A stretch of DNA of 64,000 nucleotides from DASWJZ01 sp963761005. Its GTDB lineage: Bacteria > Pseudomonadota > Alphaproteobacteria > Rhizobiales > Afifellaceae. The stretch is from positions 1,054,001 to 1,118,000 of the forward strand of contig CAVXFK010000027.1 in NCBI GenBank assembly GCA_963761005.1. The letters are read 5' to 3'. The notes beneath the pieces are model-generated. The model had not been told where the DNA came from, made no database searches, and saw only the letters and a program-made list of their open reading frames with translations. This document shows positions 1 through 9,746 of the stretch, piece by piece; within the stretch, counting starts at the first letter, position 1, and each line of letters begins with the position of its first letter. A program made the position numbers and the translations under genes.

Positions 1-385
1 GCTCGGCAATCGCGTGCTGATCGCCTGGGATGGCGGCCGCGAAGGAGCGCGCGCCGTGTTCGACGCGCTTCCGATCCTGGTCGGCGCCGAGGCGGTCCGC
101 ATCGTCTCCGTGCAGGGGCTCCTCCAGGATCCGGTGCGCCAGTTCACGCCCGGCGACGACATCGCGGCGACGCTTGCGCGCCATGACGTGCGCGTCGAGA
201 CGACGATGGTTCGCGCCACCCACGGCAGCGTCAGGGACGAGATCAAGGCGCAGGCGCTCGATTTCGCCGCCGACCTGACGGTCATGGGATGCTATGGACA
301 TTCGCGCATCCGCGAGCGCATTCTTGGCGGCGTTTCTCATAGCATGCTGAGGGAAATTCCGTTCCCGCTGCTCCTCGCCAACTGA
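1..385 (+). CDS. Universal stress protein (UspA family), 3' part; start lies left of the window
   Basis: The reading frame is open to the left edge (frame from base 2), so the start is missing; an internal GTG at 14 is unlikely to be the real start. The visible 120-odd residues form one Usp alpha/beta domain: an early strand reading VLIAWDG, and near the end the Usp nucleotide-binding signature G-x2-G-x9-G-G-x-S (GCYGHSRIRERILGG). Alphaproteobacterial proteins of this type often carry two Usp domains, so this is probably the second half of a protein near 280 residues. The role is a general stress, nucleotide-binding protein in the cytoplasm. It ends 23 nt before the P-type ATPase, which may be co-transcribed. 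Family is sure; exact function is not. Confidence 0.85.
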   Translation, partial: LGNRVLIAWDGGREGARAVFDALPILVGAEAVRIVSVQGLLQDPVRQFTPGDDIAATLARHDVRVETTMVRATHGSVRDEIKAQALDFAADLTVMGCYGHSRIRERILGGVSHSMLREIPFPLLLAN

Positions 386-401
386 CGGGCCAACTGACGG
401 G
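378..401. repeat. 12-bp perfect tandem duplication at the usp stop codon
   Basis: The 12-mer ccaactgacggg occurs twice head to tail (378-389 and 390-401). The first copy contains the last codon and TGA stop of the stress protein gene; the second lies in the short gap before the ATPase start. It looks like a replication-slippage duplication with no coding effect. Confidence 0.9.
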
Positions 402-408
402 ACAAAGC

Positions 409-3198
409 ATGATGCTCGACGGCTCAGCCGAGCGGCTGCGCCCCTCCGAGCCGCCGCCGGGTGAGCCGGATCAAAGCGCAGCCGCAGTCTCGAACAGCCG
501 TGTGCCGTGGCACGCTTTGTCGGCCGAAGTGGTCACGGAGCGTCTGGCGACCAGTGCGGCGGGACTCTCCGCCGCGGAAACCGAGAGGCGGCTCACACGA
601 TACGGTCCGAACTCGCTTCCCGCGCCGCCGCGCCGCACCGTACTCGGCATCTTCGTCGGGCAGCTCAAGAGCCCGCTCGTTTATCTGCTGCTTGCCGCGG
701 CGGCGGTGTCGATCGCGCTCGGCGAATTCTCCGATGCATGGTTCATCGGCGCCGTCCTCGTCCTGAACTCGGCGATCGGCGGGACGCAGGAATGGCGCGC
801 CGAGATCAACACCGCCGCGCTCCGCTCCTCGATCACGGCGACGAGCCGCGTTCTCCGCGACGGCGCGGTGAAGCTCGTCGAAAGCGCCGGCCTTGTGCCT
901 GGCGACGTGGTGCTGATCGAAGCCGGCGACCGTGTGCCGGCCGACATGCGCATCCTGCAGGCGTTCGACGCTCGGGCGGACGAATCGGCGCTGACCGGCG
1001 AATCCTACGCGGTCGAGAAATCGGCCCGCCAGGAGCTTGAGCCCGAGACCTCCGTCGCCGACCGCGCGACCATGCTCCATGCCGGCACCAGCATGCTGAC
1101 CGGGCGCTCCGAAGCCGTGGTGATTGCGACCGGGGTCGAGACCGAGATCGGCCGCATCGCGCGCGAGCTTGCCATGGCCGCGCCACCGCCTCCGTTGACG
1201 CAGCGGCTTGAGCGCTTCAGCCGCAATCTCGGGATGGTCGTGATCGCGGTGATGCTGCTCATCATCGCCGGCCAGCTCTTCAACGGTGCGTCGCTGCGCG
1301 AGACCTTCTTCGTTGCGGTGGCGCTTGCCGTTGCCGCCATCCCTGAGGGCCTGCCCGTCGCCGTGACAGTCGCACTCTCGATTGCGACGCGACGGATGGC
1401 GCGGCGCAACGTCATCGTCCGCCACCTGCCAGCCGTCGAAGGGCTCGGGTCGTGCACGGTGGTGGCAAGCGACAAGACCGGCACGCTCACCGCCAATGCG
1501 CTGACCGCCAAGCGCCTTTGGCTCCCGGCTTTCGGCGTCGTTGAGGTCGGCGGGGAGGGCTACGACCCGCACGGCGATTTCCGCTTCGACGCAGATGAGG
1601 CTAGGGCTGCCGGTCTTCCGGCGATCGCTGCGGCGGCGGTCTCCGCGACGCTTTGCAACGACGCCACCTACGAGCCCGCCGACGGCGATTCTGGGCGTAG
1701 CGGCGACACGCTCGACGTGGCGCTTCTCGTGCTCGCCGCCAAAGCGGGGCTCACGCTCCCGGCTGTCCGCGCCGAGGCGGCGCGCGTTGGCGAGATCCCC
1801 TTCGCCGCCGAGCGACGCTTCGCCGCCACTCTGAACAGCCATCCGGATGGCCTAAAGCTGCATGCGAAGGGTGCGCCGGAAGTCATTCTGCCGCTTTGCG
1901 AAAACGGCGGAGCGGAGGCACATCTTGCGGCCGAACGCTTGGCGGAGGACGGGCTTCGCGTGGTCGCCGTCGCCGCCAAGCCGGTGACGCACGAGGGCCC
2001 CTTCGCGACCTCCGATATCGAGGCGGAACTCGGCAACCTCACCCTCCTCGCGCTCGTCGGGTTCATCGATCCGCTGCGGCCCGAGGCGCGCGAGGCGGTG
2101 GCGGCGTGCCTGCTGGCCGGCGTCTCGGTCCGCATGGTGACCGGCGACCATCCGGTGACGGCGCTCGCGATAGCGCGCGAACTCGGCTTGGCAGACGACA
2201 TGGGGGAGGTGACGACCGGCCGCGAGATCGTAGCGCTCTCTGGCTCGCCCGCTGCCCGCCGCGACCGTCTCGCCGAGGCCAAGGTTTTCGCGCGCGTCGA
2301 ACCAACCCAGAAGGTCGACATCGTCGAAGCGCTGAAGTCCGCCGGCCACATCGTCGCGATGACCGGCGACGGCGTGAACGATGCACCGGCGCTCCGCCGC
2401 TCCGACCTCGGCGTTGCCATGGGAAAGAGCGGCACCGACGTTGCGCGCGATGCCGCCGACCTAGTCATCGCCGACGACAATTTCGCCTCCGTCGTCGCCG
2501 GCATCCAGGAGGGGCGCGCGGCCTATGCCAACATCCGCAAGGTCATCTATCTGCTTGTCTCGACCGGCGCGGCCGAGGTCGTGATCTTCCTGCTTGCGAC
2601 CCTGACGGCTCAGCCGCTGCCACTGAGCGCTGTGCAGCTTCTCTGGCTGAACCTCGTGACGAATGGCGGACAGGACGTTGCGCTCGCGTTTGAAGCGCGG
2701 GAGGACGGGCTGCTCCGGCGCGGGCCGCGTCCGGTGAACGAGCCGATCTTCGATCGGCTGATGATCTCGGAAAGCGCGGTCTCCGGCCTGGCGATGGGTG
2801 GAGTGAGCTTCGCTTTCTTCGTCTGGGCGCTTTCGCAAGGCTGGAGCGAGCGCGACGCACGAAACGCGCTCCTTTTCCTGCTCGTCCTGTTCGAGAACGT
2901 GCAGGTCTTCAACTGCCGTTCCGAGACGCGCTCCGCCTTCCGTATTCCGTTCTCGAACAACTGGCCGGTCGTGATCTCAGTCATCGGCGCGCAGGGCGTC
3001 CATGTCGGCGCGGCCTTCGTCCCCGGCATCAGCGACGTGCTTGAGATGCACCCGATCTCAGTCGAGCTCTGGCTCGCGCTGGTGCCGATTTCGCTCTCGC
3101 TGCTTCTGGTGATGGAGCTCTTCAAGCTCGTCTGGCGGGGCGTGCGGCAACCGCCCACGGGGGATCGCAAGCCGGCTGCGGGCGGCAAACACTCTTAA
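409..3198 (+). CDS. P2-type cation-transporting ATPase
   Basis: 929 residues, usual length for a P2 ATPase. Seen in order: cation-ATPase N-terminal domain (about 33-100), actuator motif TGES (196-199), PEGLP in transmembrane segment 4 (312-316), phosphorylation site DKTGT with the acceptor Asp at 355, nucleotide-binding domain, hinge motif TGDGVND (652-658), and four to six C-terminal transmembrane helices. It pumps a cation across the inner membrane using ATP. PEGLP and the overall layout place it with Ca2+/Na+-type pumps rather than heavy-metal P1B pumps, and no metal-binding Cys motif is visible. The usual TM6 motif NLVTDG reads NLVTNG here, so calcium specificity should not be assumed. 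ATG 409 and ATG 412 are both possible starts; the ribosome site is weak. Confidence 0.93.
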   Translation: MMLDGSAERLRPSEPPPGEPDQSAAAVSNSRVPWHALSAEVVTERLATSAAGLSAAETERRLTRYGPNSLPAPPRRTVLGIFVGQLKSPLVYLLLAAAAVSIALGEFSDAWFIGAVLVLNSAIGGTQEWRAEINTAALRSSITATSRVLRDGAVKLVESAGLVPGDVVLIEAGDRVPADMRILQAFDARADESALTGESYAVEKSARQELEPETSVADRATMLHAGTSMLTGRSEAVVIATGVETEIGRIARELAMAAPPPPLTQRLERFSRNLGMVVIAVMLLIIAGQLFNGASLRETFFVAVALAVAAIPEGLPVAVTVALSIATRRMARRNVIVRHLPAVEGLGSCTVVASDKTGTLTANALTAKRLWLPAFGVVEVGGEGYDPHGDFRFDADEARAAGLPAIAAAAVSATLCNDATYEPADGDSGRSGDTLDVALLVLAAKAGLTLPAVRAEAARVGEIPFAAERRFAATLNSHPDGLKLHAKGAPEVILPLCENGGAEAHLAAERLAEDGLRVVAVAAKPVTHEGPFATSDIEAELGNLTLLALVGFIDPLRPEAREAVAACLLAGVSVRMVTGDHPVTALAIARELGLADDMGEVTTGREIVALSGSPAARRDRLAEAKVFARVEPTQKVDIVEALKSAGHIVAMTGDGVNDAPALRRSDLGVAMGKSGTDVARDAADLVIADDNFASVVAGIQEGRAAYANIRKVIYLLVSTGAAEVVIFLLATLTAQPLPLSAVQLLWLNLVTNGGQDVALAFEAREDGLLRRGPRPVNEPIFDRLMISESAVSGLAMGGVSFAFFVWALSQGWSERDARNALLFLLVLFENVQVFNCRSETRSAFRIPFSNNWPVVISVIGAQGVHVGAAFVPGISDVLEMHPISVELWLALVPISLSLLLVMELFKLVWRGVRQPPTGDRKPAAGGKHS

Positions 3199-3263
3199 CT
3201 ACTCCACAAGGGGGAGGTTAGGGCACGTGCTGTCTGGAGCGGGCTTCCAGTTCCGCGCTGCGA

Positions 3264-3647
3264 CTAAACCCTCTGGACGGAGACGACGCGGTAGGTGTGC
3301 ATCTTGCCGTGCTCGTCGCGGATCGACACGTACTCGCCGAGCAGGAAATGCTCGCTGCCTAGATGGTAGGCGTTCTCGTCGTCGCGCGCCGTGTCCTGAT
3401 CGTAGTCGAAATACCAGGAGCCGCCCGGCTTCCTCGCAAGATGCCCGATCATGTCGTTCTCGCCCTCGCGGAAGCGGTGCACGCGGCACTGCTCCTTGTG
3501 CTTCCGCCAGACGTCGGCCATCAGCCGCCGGTTCTCGTCGAGCGGTGCCAGGAGATCGTAGCCGGTCGCGCTGCTTCCTTCCGGATGACCCGGCTCACGC
3601 GCGAGCTCCAGGCGGATCTGGCGGAATTCGGGGGGAAGAGACGACAT
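3264..3647 (-). CDS. Conserved hypothetical protein, 127 aa
   Basis: I do not recognise a named family. The start at 3647 is chosen because it begins the conserved-looking MSSLPPEF segment and has AAGGA about 11 nt upstream; a longer frame to 3707 adds 20 low-complexity residues. The protein is soluble, rich in charged and aromatic residues, with the segment GGSWYFDYDQDTARDDENAYHLG in the middle (positions about 74-96) and a C-terminal beta-rich part reading YVSIRDEHGKMHTYRVVSVQ. It has no signal peptide and no membrane segment. It faces the ATPase gene and is divergent from the LysR gene. Codon use is like the neighbours, so it is probably a real gene of unknown role. Confidence 0.7.
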   Translation of the reverse strand: MSSLPPEFRQIRLELAREPGHPEGSSATGYDLLAPLDENRRLMADVWRKHKEQCRVHRFREGENDMIGHLARKPGGSWYFDYDQDTARDDENAYHLGSEHFLLGEYVSIRDEHGKMHTYRVVSVQRV

Positions 3648-3788
3648 GATTTTCCGTTCCTTGTTGCTTCTTTGCTGCGAGCCTAGCCGGCGGGCGCCTT
3701 CTACCATTGATCGGGGTCAATCGGCATAGGCGAGGGGAGCCGGCGATCACCTGCCCCGGGCGGGGTCGAAGTGATGTAGGCTCAGCGG

Positions 3789-4679
3789 ATGATCGACAAG
3801 CTCGAATTCCTGCTGGCGCTCGCCAAGGAACAGCATTTCGGGCGGGCGGCGGAGACCTGCGGCGTCTCGCAGCCGACGCTTTCGGCGGGGATCAAGAGCC
3901 TGGAGGATTCGCTCGGTGTGCTCCTCGTGCAGCGCGGCTCACGCTTCGGCTCTTTCACGCCGGAAGGCGAGCGCGTGCTCGGCTGGGCGCGCCGCATCGT
4001 CGGCGACAGCCGCGCGCTCAGGCAGGAGATCGAATCGCTGAAGCATGGGCTTTCGGGACATCTGCGTATCGCCGCCATCCCGACCGCACTCGCTGTCGTC
4101 GCCGATGTGACCACGCCCTATCGCGAGAAGCACCCGAACGTCACTTTCACGATCCTCTCGCGGAACTCGATCGAGGTGCTGGCGATGCTGGAGAACCTCG
4201 AGATCGATGCCGGCATCACCTATCTCGACAACGAGCCGCTCGGGCGCGTCAATTCCGTACCGATCTATCTGGAGCGCTACCGCCTCGTGACCTCCGTCGA
4301 CGGCCCGTTCGGCGACCGCGAGAGCGTGACCTGGGCGGAGGTCGGCACCGTGCCGCTTTGCCTTCTGACCCCCGACATGCAGAACCGCCGCATCATCGAT
4401 GCGCTGCTCGTCGCCGCGGGCGCGCGTCCGCAGACGACGCTCGAATCGAATTCGATGATCGTGCTCTATTCGCATGTCAGGACTGGGCGCTGGGCGAGCG
4501 TCATGCCGGAGAAGCTCGCCTCGACCCTCGGCCTGACCGACCGGGTGCGCGCGATCTCGATCGTCGAGCCGGAGGCGACCCACACAGTGGGGCTCGTCGT
4601 GCCACACCGCGAGCCGATGACGCCGCTTGCACTGGCGCTCGTGGCGGAGGCGAGGAAGGTTGCGTCGCTGCTCGCCTAG
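3789..4679 (+). CDS. LysR-family transcriptional regulator, probable formate dehydrogenase regulator
   Basis: 296 residues, normal LysR length. The N-terminal winged HTH is clear (residues about 1-60, with FGRAAETCGVSQPTLSAGI as the helix-turn-helix), followed by a two-lobed LysR substrate domain (about 88-290). It is transcribed in the same direction as fdsG and ends 108 nt before it. LysR regulators sit immediately upstream of fds operons in many alpha- and betaproteobacteria and activate them in response to formate; that role here is inferred from position and from the palindromes in the gap that follows. The ATG at 3789 starts directly with the HTH. Confidence 0.88.
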   Translation: MIDKLEFLLALAKEQHFGRAAETCGVSQPTLSAGIKSLEDSLGVLLVQRGSRFGSFTPEGERVLGWARRIVGDSRALRQEIESLKHGLSGHLRIAAIPTALAVVADVTTPYREKHPNVTFTILSRNSIEVLAMLENLEIDAGITYLDNEPLGRVNSVPIYLERYRLVTSVDGPFGDRESVTWAEVGTVPLCLLTPDMQNRRIIDALLVAAGARPQTTLESNSMIVLYSHVRTGRWASVMPEKLASTLGLTDRVRAISIVEPEATHTVGLVVPHREPMTPLALALVAEARKVASLLA

Positions 4680-4688
4680 GACCTGAAA

Positions 4689-4717
4689 TCGATTAATAGG
4701 AATCGCCTATCAATCGA
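4689..4717. promoter_or_regulatory. Candidate LysR operator (12-bp inverted repeat)
   Basis: tcgattaatagg (4689-4700) and cctatcaatcga (4706-4717) are inverted copies with one mismatch and a 5-nt spacer. The core has ATAG-N7-CTAT, the spacing typical of LysR-family sites (T-N11-A type). It lies between the LysR gene and fdsG, so it is the best candidate recognition site for that regulator. Confidence 0.6.
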
Positions 4718-4756
4718 CCGGCCATCTTTATTGATTTCTTGCCGGTTCTCGTGCTT

Positions 4757-4777
4757 TTGATCGGTTTCTACGATCAA
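4757..4777. promoter_or_regulatory. Second candidate LysR site overlapping the fdsG ribosome-binding region
   Basis: ttgatcg (4757-4763) and cgatcaa (4771-4777) are perfect inverted copies with a 7-nt spacer. LysR regulators commonly use an upstream recognition site and a second activation site nearer the promoter. The right arm runs into AAGGA (4776-4780), the fdsG ribosome-binding site, so a stem here could also affect translation. Confidence 0.45.
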
Positions 4778-4787
4778 GGACCGCCAA

Positions 4788-5255
4788 ATGTCGGGCGATA
4801 GCCACGACGCGCTCGTTTGCGAGATCATCGCCGCTCACCGCGGCGTCGCGGGCGCGACGCTGCCCATCCTGAACAAGGTGCAAGAGGCGCTCGGCTACGT
4901 GCCGGACTCCGCCTTGCCACTCGTCGCCGAGGCGCTCAACATTTCGCGCGCCGAGATTTACGGCGTCGTCAGCTTCTATCACGACTACCGCCGCGTGCCG
5001 CCGGGACGCCACGTTGTGAAGCTTTGCCGCGCGGAGGCATGCCAGGCTGCGGGCGGGCGCCAGGTGGCGGAGCAGTTGACGAAGCGCCTCGGCGTCGATT
5101 TCGGCGAGACTTCGGCCGACGGGCGCGTGACGCTCGAAGCGGTCTATTGTCTTGGGCTCTGCGCCTGCGCGCCTTCCGCGATGATCGACGGGCAGGTGGT
5201 TGGCCGCATCGATCACGAAAAGGCCGAGCAGATCGCCGCGGAGGTCAACCAGTGA
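4788..5255 (+). CDS. fdsG: NAD-dependent formate dehydrogenase gamma subunit (NuoE-like)
   Basis: 155 residues, family-typical. It is a thioredoxin-fold [2Fe-2S] protein homologous to NuoE; the four cluster ligands are visible as C80-x4-C85 and C121-x3-C125. It passes electrons inside the soluble, molybdenum-containing FdsABG(D) formate dehydrogenase, which oxidises formate to CO2 and reduces NAD+. ATG 4788 has AAGGA 7 nt upstream. It overlaps fdsB by 4 nt (GTGA). It is first gene of fdsGBAD-fdhD, the conserved order in Rhodobacter and Cupriavidus. Confidence 0.95.
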   Translation: MSGDSHDALVCEIIAAHRGVAGATLPILNKVQEALGYVPDSALPLVAEALNISRAEIYGVVSFYHDYRRVPPGRHVVKLCRAEACQAAGGRQVAEQLTKRLGVDFGETSADGRVTLEAVYCLGLCACAPSAMIDGQVVGRIDHEKAEQIAAEVNQ

Positions 5256-6815
5256 GCGCGCGTGTCTTCATTCCGCGCGATGCCGGCGCGCTCGCAGTCG
5301 GCGCGGACCGCGTGGCCGAGGCGATCGAGCGCATCGCCGATGAGACCGGCGCCAAGGTCGAGATCGCGCGGAACGGCTCGCGCGGGCTTTATTGCCTGGA
5401 GCCGCTGGTCGAGGTCGAGACCGAAGCCGGCCGCGTCGCCTACGGGCCGGTCGCGCCGGAGGACGTGAAGGGGCTTTTTGAGAGCGGTTTCCTCGATGGC
5501 AAGCCGAGCGAGCTTTTCCTTGGGCTGACCGAGGAGATTCCGTTCCTGAAGCGGCAGACGCGGCTCACCTTTGCGCGCTGCGGCGTTGTCGATCCGCGCT
5601 CACTCGAAGACTATCGCGCCCACGGCGGGATTAAGGGGCTCGATCGTGCGCTCAAGATGCAGCCGGCCGAGATCGTCGAAACACTGAAGGTTTCGGGGCT
5701 TCGTGGCCGGGGCGGCGCCGGCTTCCCGACCGGCATCAAGTGGGAGACGGCGCTGAAAGCGTCCGCTGAGCAGAGATACGTCGTCTGCAACGCGGACGAG
5801 GGCGAACTCGGGCACCTTCGCCGACCGCATGATCATGGAGGGCGATCCGTTCCTGTTGATCGAAGGCATGGCGATCGCCGGCCTCGCGATCGGCGCGACG
5901 AAGGGCTTCGTCTATCTCCGCTCCGAATATCCGCATGCCGAGATCGCCATGAACGCGGCGATCGAAGCCGCGCGTCGGGCGGGCCTCCTCGGCGAGAATG
6001 TCGGCGGCTCGGGCAAGGCCTTCGACATGGAAGTCCGGATGGGTGCCGGCGCCTATGTCTGCGGCGAGGAGACGGCGCTCCTCGACAGCCTGGAAGGAAA
6101 GCGCGGGCAGGTGCGCGCCAAGCCGCCGCTCCCGGCGCACAAGGGCCTCTTCGGCAAGCCGACGATCATCAACAACGTGCTCACCTTCGCCGCGGTGCCT
6201 TTCATCCTGGCGGACGGCTCGGAGAAATATCGCGACTACGGCATGGGCCGCTCTCGCGGCACGATGCCGATCCAGCTCGCCGGCAACGTCAAGCACGGCG
6301 GGCTTTTCGAGACGGCGTTCGGCATCACGCTCGGTGAGCTTGTGAACGACATCGGCGGCGGCACGGCATCCGGCCGCCCCGTGCGTGCGGTGCAGGTCGG
6401 CGGGCCGCTCGGCGCCTATTTTCCGCCGTCGCTGTTCGACACGCCGTTCGACTACGAGGCCTTCACCGCGAAGGACGGGCTGATCGGCCACGGCGGCATC
6501 GTCGTCTTCGATGACACGGTGGACATGGCCGAGCAGGCGCGCTTTGCGCTGGAGTTCTGCGCCATCGAATCCTGCGGCAAGTGCACGCCCTGCCGCATCG
6601 GCTCGACACGCGGCGTGGAGGTCATCGACCGGATCGTCGCCGGCGAGAATGTCGAAGCGAACATCGCACTCGTTCGCGATCTCTGCGAGACACTGAAATT
6701 CGGATCGCTCTGTGCGCTCGGCGGATTTACCCCCTTTCCGGTGATGAGCGCGCTCAACCATTACCCCGAGGATTTTTCCGGCGCTGCGCATCGGCGCATG
6801 CAGGCTGCGGAATAG
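5252..6815 (+). CDS. fdsB: NAD-dependent formate dehydrogenase beta subunit, frameshifted
   Basis: NuoF-like flavoprotein carrying FMN, the NAD+ site and a [4Fe-4S] cluster. The N-terminal NuoE/thioredoxin-like part and the start of the FMN domain (GLRGRGGAGFPTGIKWE) run from GTG 5252 to about 5804. There the expected ADEGDSGTFADR reads out of frame because of an extra A in the run at 5805-5806. The rest continues in the next frame (ME(V)RMGAGAYVCGEETAL, then the cluster motif ESCGKCTPCRIG) to TAG 6815. Removing the one base gives 520 residues, the normal FdsB length. No slippery heptamer is evident, so I read it as a sequencing error or a very recent mutation rather than programmed shifting. 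As written the gene would be non-functional. Confidence 0.93.
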
Positions 6816-6825
6816 GAGAGAGGCA

Positions 6826-9706
6826 ATGTCCCTCGTCCACGAGATCGACTACGGCACGAAGCGCTCCAAATCCGAGCGGCTCGTCACCCTGACGATAGAC
6901 GGCCTCACCGTCACCGTGCCGGAGGGCACGTCGATCATGCGTGCGGCGATGGAAACCGGCACGCAGATCCCGAAACTCTGCTCGACCGACATGCTCGACG
7001 CGTTCGGCTCGTGCCGCCTCTGCCTGGTGGAGATCGAAGGCCGCGCCGGCACGCCGGCCTCCTGCACAACGCCGGTCGCGCCAGGGATGGCCGTCCATAC
7101 GCAGACCGAGCGGCTCGCCCGTATCCGCCGCGGGGTGATGGAGCTCTATATCTCCGACCATCCGCTCGACTGTTTGACCTGTGCCGCGAACGGCGATTGC
7201 GAGCTGCAGGACATGGCGGGTGCCGTTGGCTTGCGCGAAGTGCGCTACGGTTACGATGGCGCCAACCACGTCTTTGCCAAGTCGCACGGCAAGCCGAACG
7301 CGGAGTGGCATCCGAAGGACGAGTCGAATCCCTATTTCACCTTCGATCCGTCGAAGTGCATCGTCTGCTCGCGCTGTGTGCGCGCCTGCGAGGAAGTGCA
7401 GGGCACCTTCGCACTGACCATCGAAGGCCGCGGCTTCGAATCGAAGGTGGCGGCGGGGATCGACGAAGGCTTCCTTGCGTCCGAATGCGTCTCCTGCGGC
7501 GCCTGCGTGCAGGCCTGCCCGACCGCGACGCTCTCGGAGAAGTCGCTGATCGAGATCGGCCAGCCGGAGCATTCGGTGGTGACAACCTGCGCCTATTGCG
7601 GCGTCGGCTGCTCGTTCAAGGCGGAGATGCGCGGCGACACGGTCGTGCGCATGGTGCCCTACAAGGACGGCAAGGCGAACGAGGGCCATTCCTGCGTGAA
7701 GGGCCGCTTCGCCTGGGGCTATGCCACGCACAAGGATCGCATCACCAAGCCGATGATCCGCGAGAAGATCACCGATCCCTGGCGCGAGGTGAGCTGGGAG
7801 GAGGCGATCGCCCACACCGCTAAGGAGTTCAGGCGGCTCCAGGCGAAATACGGCCGTGACGCTATCGGCGGCATCACCTCCTCGCGCTGCACCAACGAGG
7901 AGACCTATCTCGTCCAGAAGCTGGTGCGCGCTGCCTTCAAGAACAACAACGTCGATACCTGCGCGCGGGTTTGCCATTCCCCGACAGGCTACGGGCTGAA
8001 GTCCACCTTCGGCACCTCCGCTGGCACGCAGGATTTCGTCTCCGTCGAGAAGGCCGACGTGATCGTCGTCATCGGCGCCAACCCGACCGACGCGCATCCG
8101 GTCTTCGCCTCACGCATGAAGAAGCGGCTCCGCGAAGGCGCGAGGCTGATCATCATCGATCCGCGCAAGATCGATCTCGTCAAATCGCCGCATGTGAAGG
8201 CCGAGCATCATTTGCAGCTCAAGCCCGGCACCAACGTCGCCGTCATCAACGCCATGGCGCATGTTGTCGTCACCGAAGGGCTCGTCGACGAGGCCTATGT
8301 GCGCGAGCGCTGCGAGTCGGAGGACTTCCAGAGCTGGGCGAAGTTCATCGCGGAAGAGAAGAACTCGCCGGAAACGCTTGAAAAGGTTAGCGGCGTGCCG
8401 GCAGAGGAAGTGCGCGCTGCGGCGCGGCTCTACGCGACCGGCGGCAATGCCGCGATCTATTACGGCCTCGGCGTCACCGAGCACAGCCAGGGTTCGACCA
8501 TGGTCATGGGCATGGCGAACCTGGCGATGGCGACCGGCAATATCGGCAAGGAAGGCGTCGGCGTGAATCCGCTGCGCGGCCAGAACAACGTGCAGGGCGC
8601 CTGCGACATGGGCTCCTTCCCGCACGAGCTCCCCGGCTATCGCCATGTCGCCGACGACGCTGTGCGTCAGAGTTTCGAGGCGCTCTGGGGCCTTGACCTC
8701 TCGAACGAGCCGGGCCTCAGAATCCCGAACATGGTCGACGAGGCGGTCGACGGCAATTTCAAGGGCATCTACATCCAGGGCGAGGACATCGCGCAGTCCG
8801 ATCCCGACACGCAGCATATCACCGCCGGCCTGAAGGCCATGGAATGCGTGGTCATCCACGACATCTTCCTGAACGAGACGGCGAAATACGCGCATGTCTT
8901 CCTGCCCGGCGCCACCTTCCTGGAGAAGGACGGCACCTTCACCAACGCCGAGCGGCGCATCAGCCGCGTGCGGAAGGTGATCCCGCCGCTCTCCGGCATG
9001 GCCGACTGGGAGGCGACGCAGGCGTTGTCGAACGCGCTCGGCTATCCGATGACCTACTCGCATCCATCCGAGATCATGGACGAGATCGCGCGGCTGACGC
9101 CGACCTTCAAAGGCGTCTCCTTCGACAAGATCGACCGGCTCGGATCCGTGCAGTGGCCGTGCAACGACAACGCGCCGGAGGGCACGCCGGTGATGCACGT
9201 CGGCAAGTTCGTGCGCGGCAAGGGCCGCTTCATGCTGACGGAATTCGTGCCGACGGACGAGCGGACCGGCGCGCGCTTCCCGCTGATCCTGACGACCGGC
9301 CGTATTCTCTCCCAGGTACAATGTCGGGGCGCAAACGCGCCGCACCGCCAACGTCGCCTGGCACGACGAGGACCTGCTCGAGATTCACCCGTTCGACGCT
9401 GAGAACCGCGGCATCCGCAGCGGCGACCTCGTCGCGATCCAGAGCCGGTCGGGCGAAATCTCGCTCCGCGCTCATGTCAGCGAGCGCATGCAGCCGGGCG
9501 TCGTCTACACGACCTTCCACCATCCGATCTCGGGCGCGAACGTGGTCACGACCGACTACTCCGACTGGGCGACGAACTGCCCCGAATACAAGGTGACGGC
9601 GGTGCAGGTCCGGCGCACGAACGGCCCCTCGGCCTGGCAGGAGCATTTCGAGGACGAGGCGCGCACGATGCGCCGGGTCGAGGCGCATCTCGACGCCGCC
9701 GAGTGA
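6826..9706 (+). CDS. fdsA: NAD-dependent formate dehydrogenase alpha subunit (molybdopterin), frameshifted near the end
   Basis: Catalytic subunit. In order: NuoG-like N-terminal [2Fe-2S] domain (residues about 20-100, with CRLC), His-Cys cluster region (SDHPLDCLTCAANGDCELQ), two [4Fe-4S] clusters (CIVCSRCVRAC; CVSCGACVQAC), a further cluster (CAYCGVGC) and the bis-MGD molybdopterin domain. The molybdenum ligand Cys is C383 in RVCHSP. The frame breaks at 9315-9316, where an extra G follows TTGRILSQ; the correct frame then reads YNVGAQTRRTANVAW and runs to TGA 9706. Removing the base gives 959 residues, the usual FdsA length. RBS GGAGAGAGG-like sequence lies upstream of ATG 6826, 10 nt after fdsB. 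Confidence 0.95.
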
Positions 9707-9718
9707 GCGGAGGGCCAG

Positions 9719-9746
9719 TGTGAGCGAGAAGCTGTGAGCGAGAAGC
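9719..9746. repeat. 14-bp perfect tandem duplication at the fdsD start
   Basis: tgtgagcgagaagc occurs at 9719-9732 and again at 9733-9746. Each copy contains a GTG followed by the same four codons. The first GTG (9720) is correctly spaced from the GGAGGG ribosome site but is followed after five codons by TGA 9735-9737, which overlaps the second GTG (9734). The 14-nt length puts the two starts in different frames. Confidence 0.92.

Noticed and set aside
424..1842. Long minus-strand open frame of 472 codons inside the P-type ATPase
   Set aside because: Arg/His-rich shadow of a strongly supported gene; no family resemblance. High GC produces many such frames.
5780..5830. Programmed frameshifting in fdsB
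   Set aside because: No slippery heptamer or following structure is evident, fds genes are not known to use it, and five similar one-base insertions occur in other genes.
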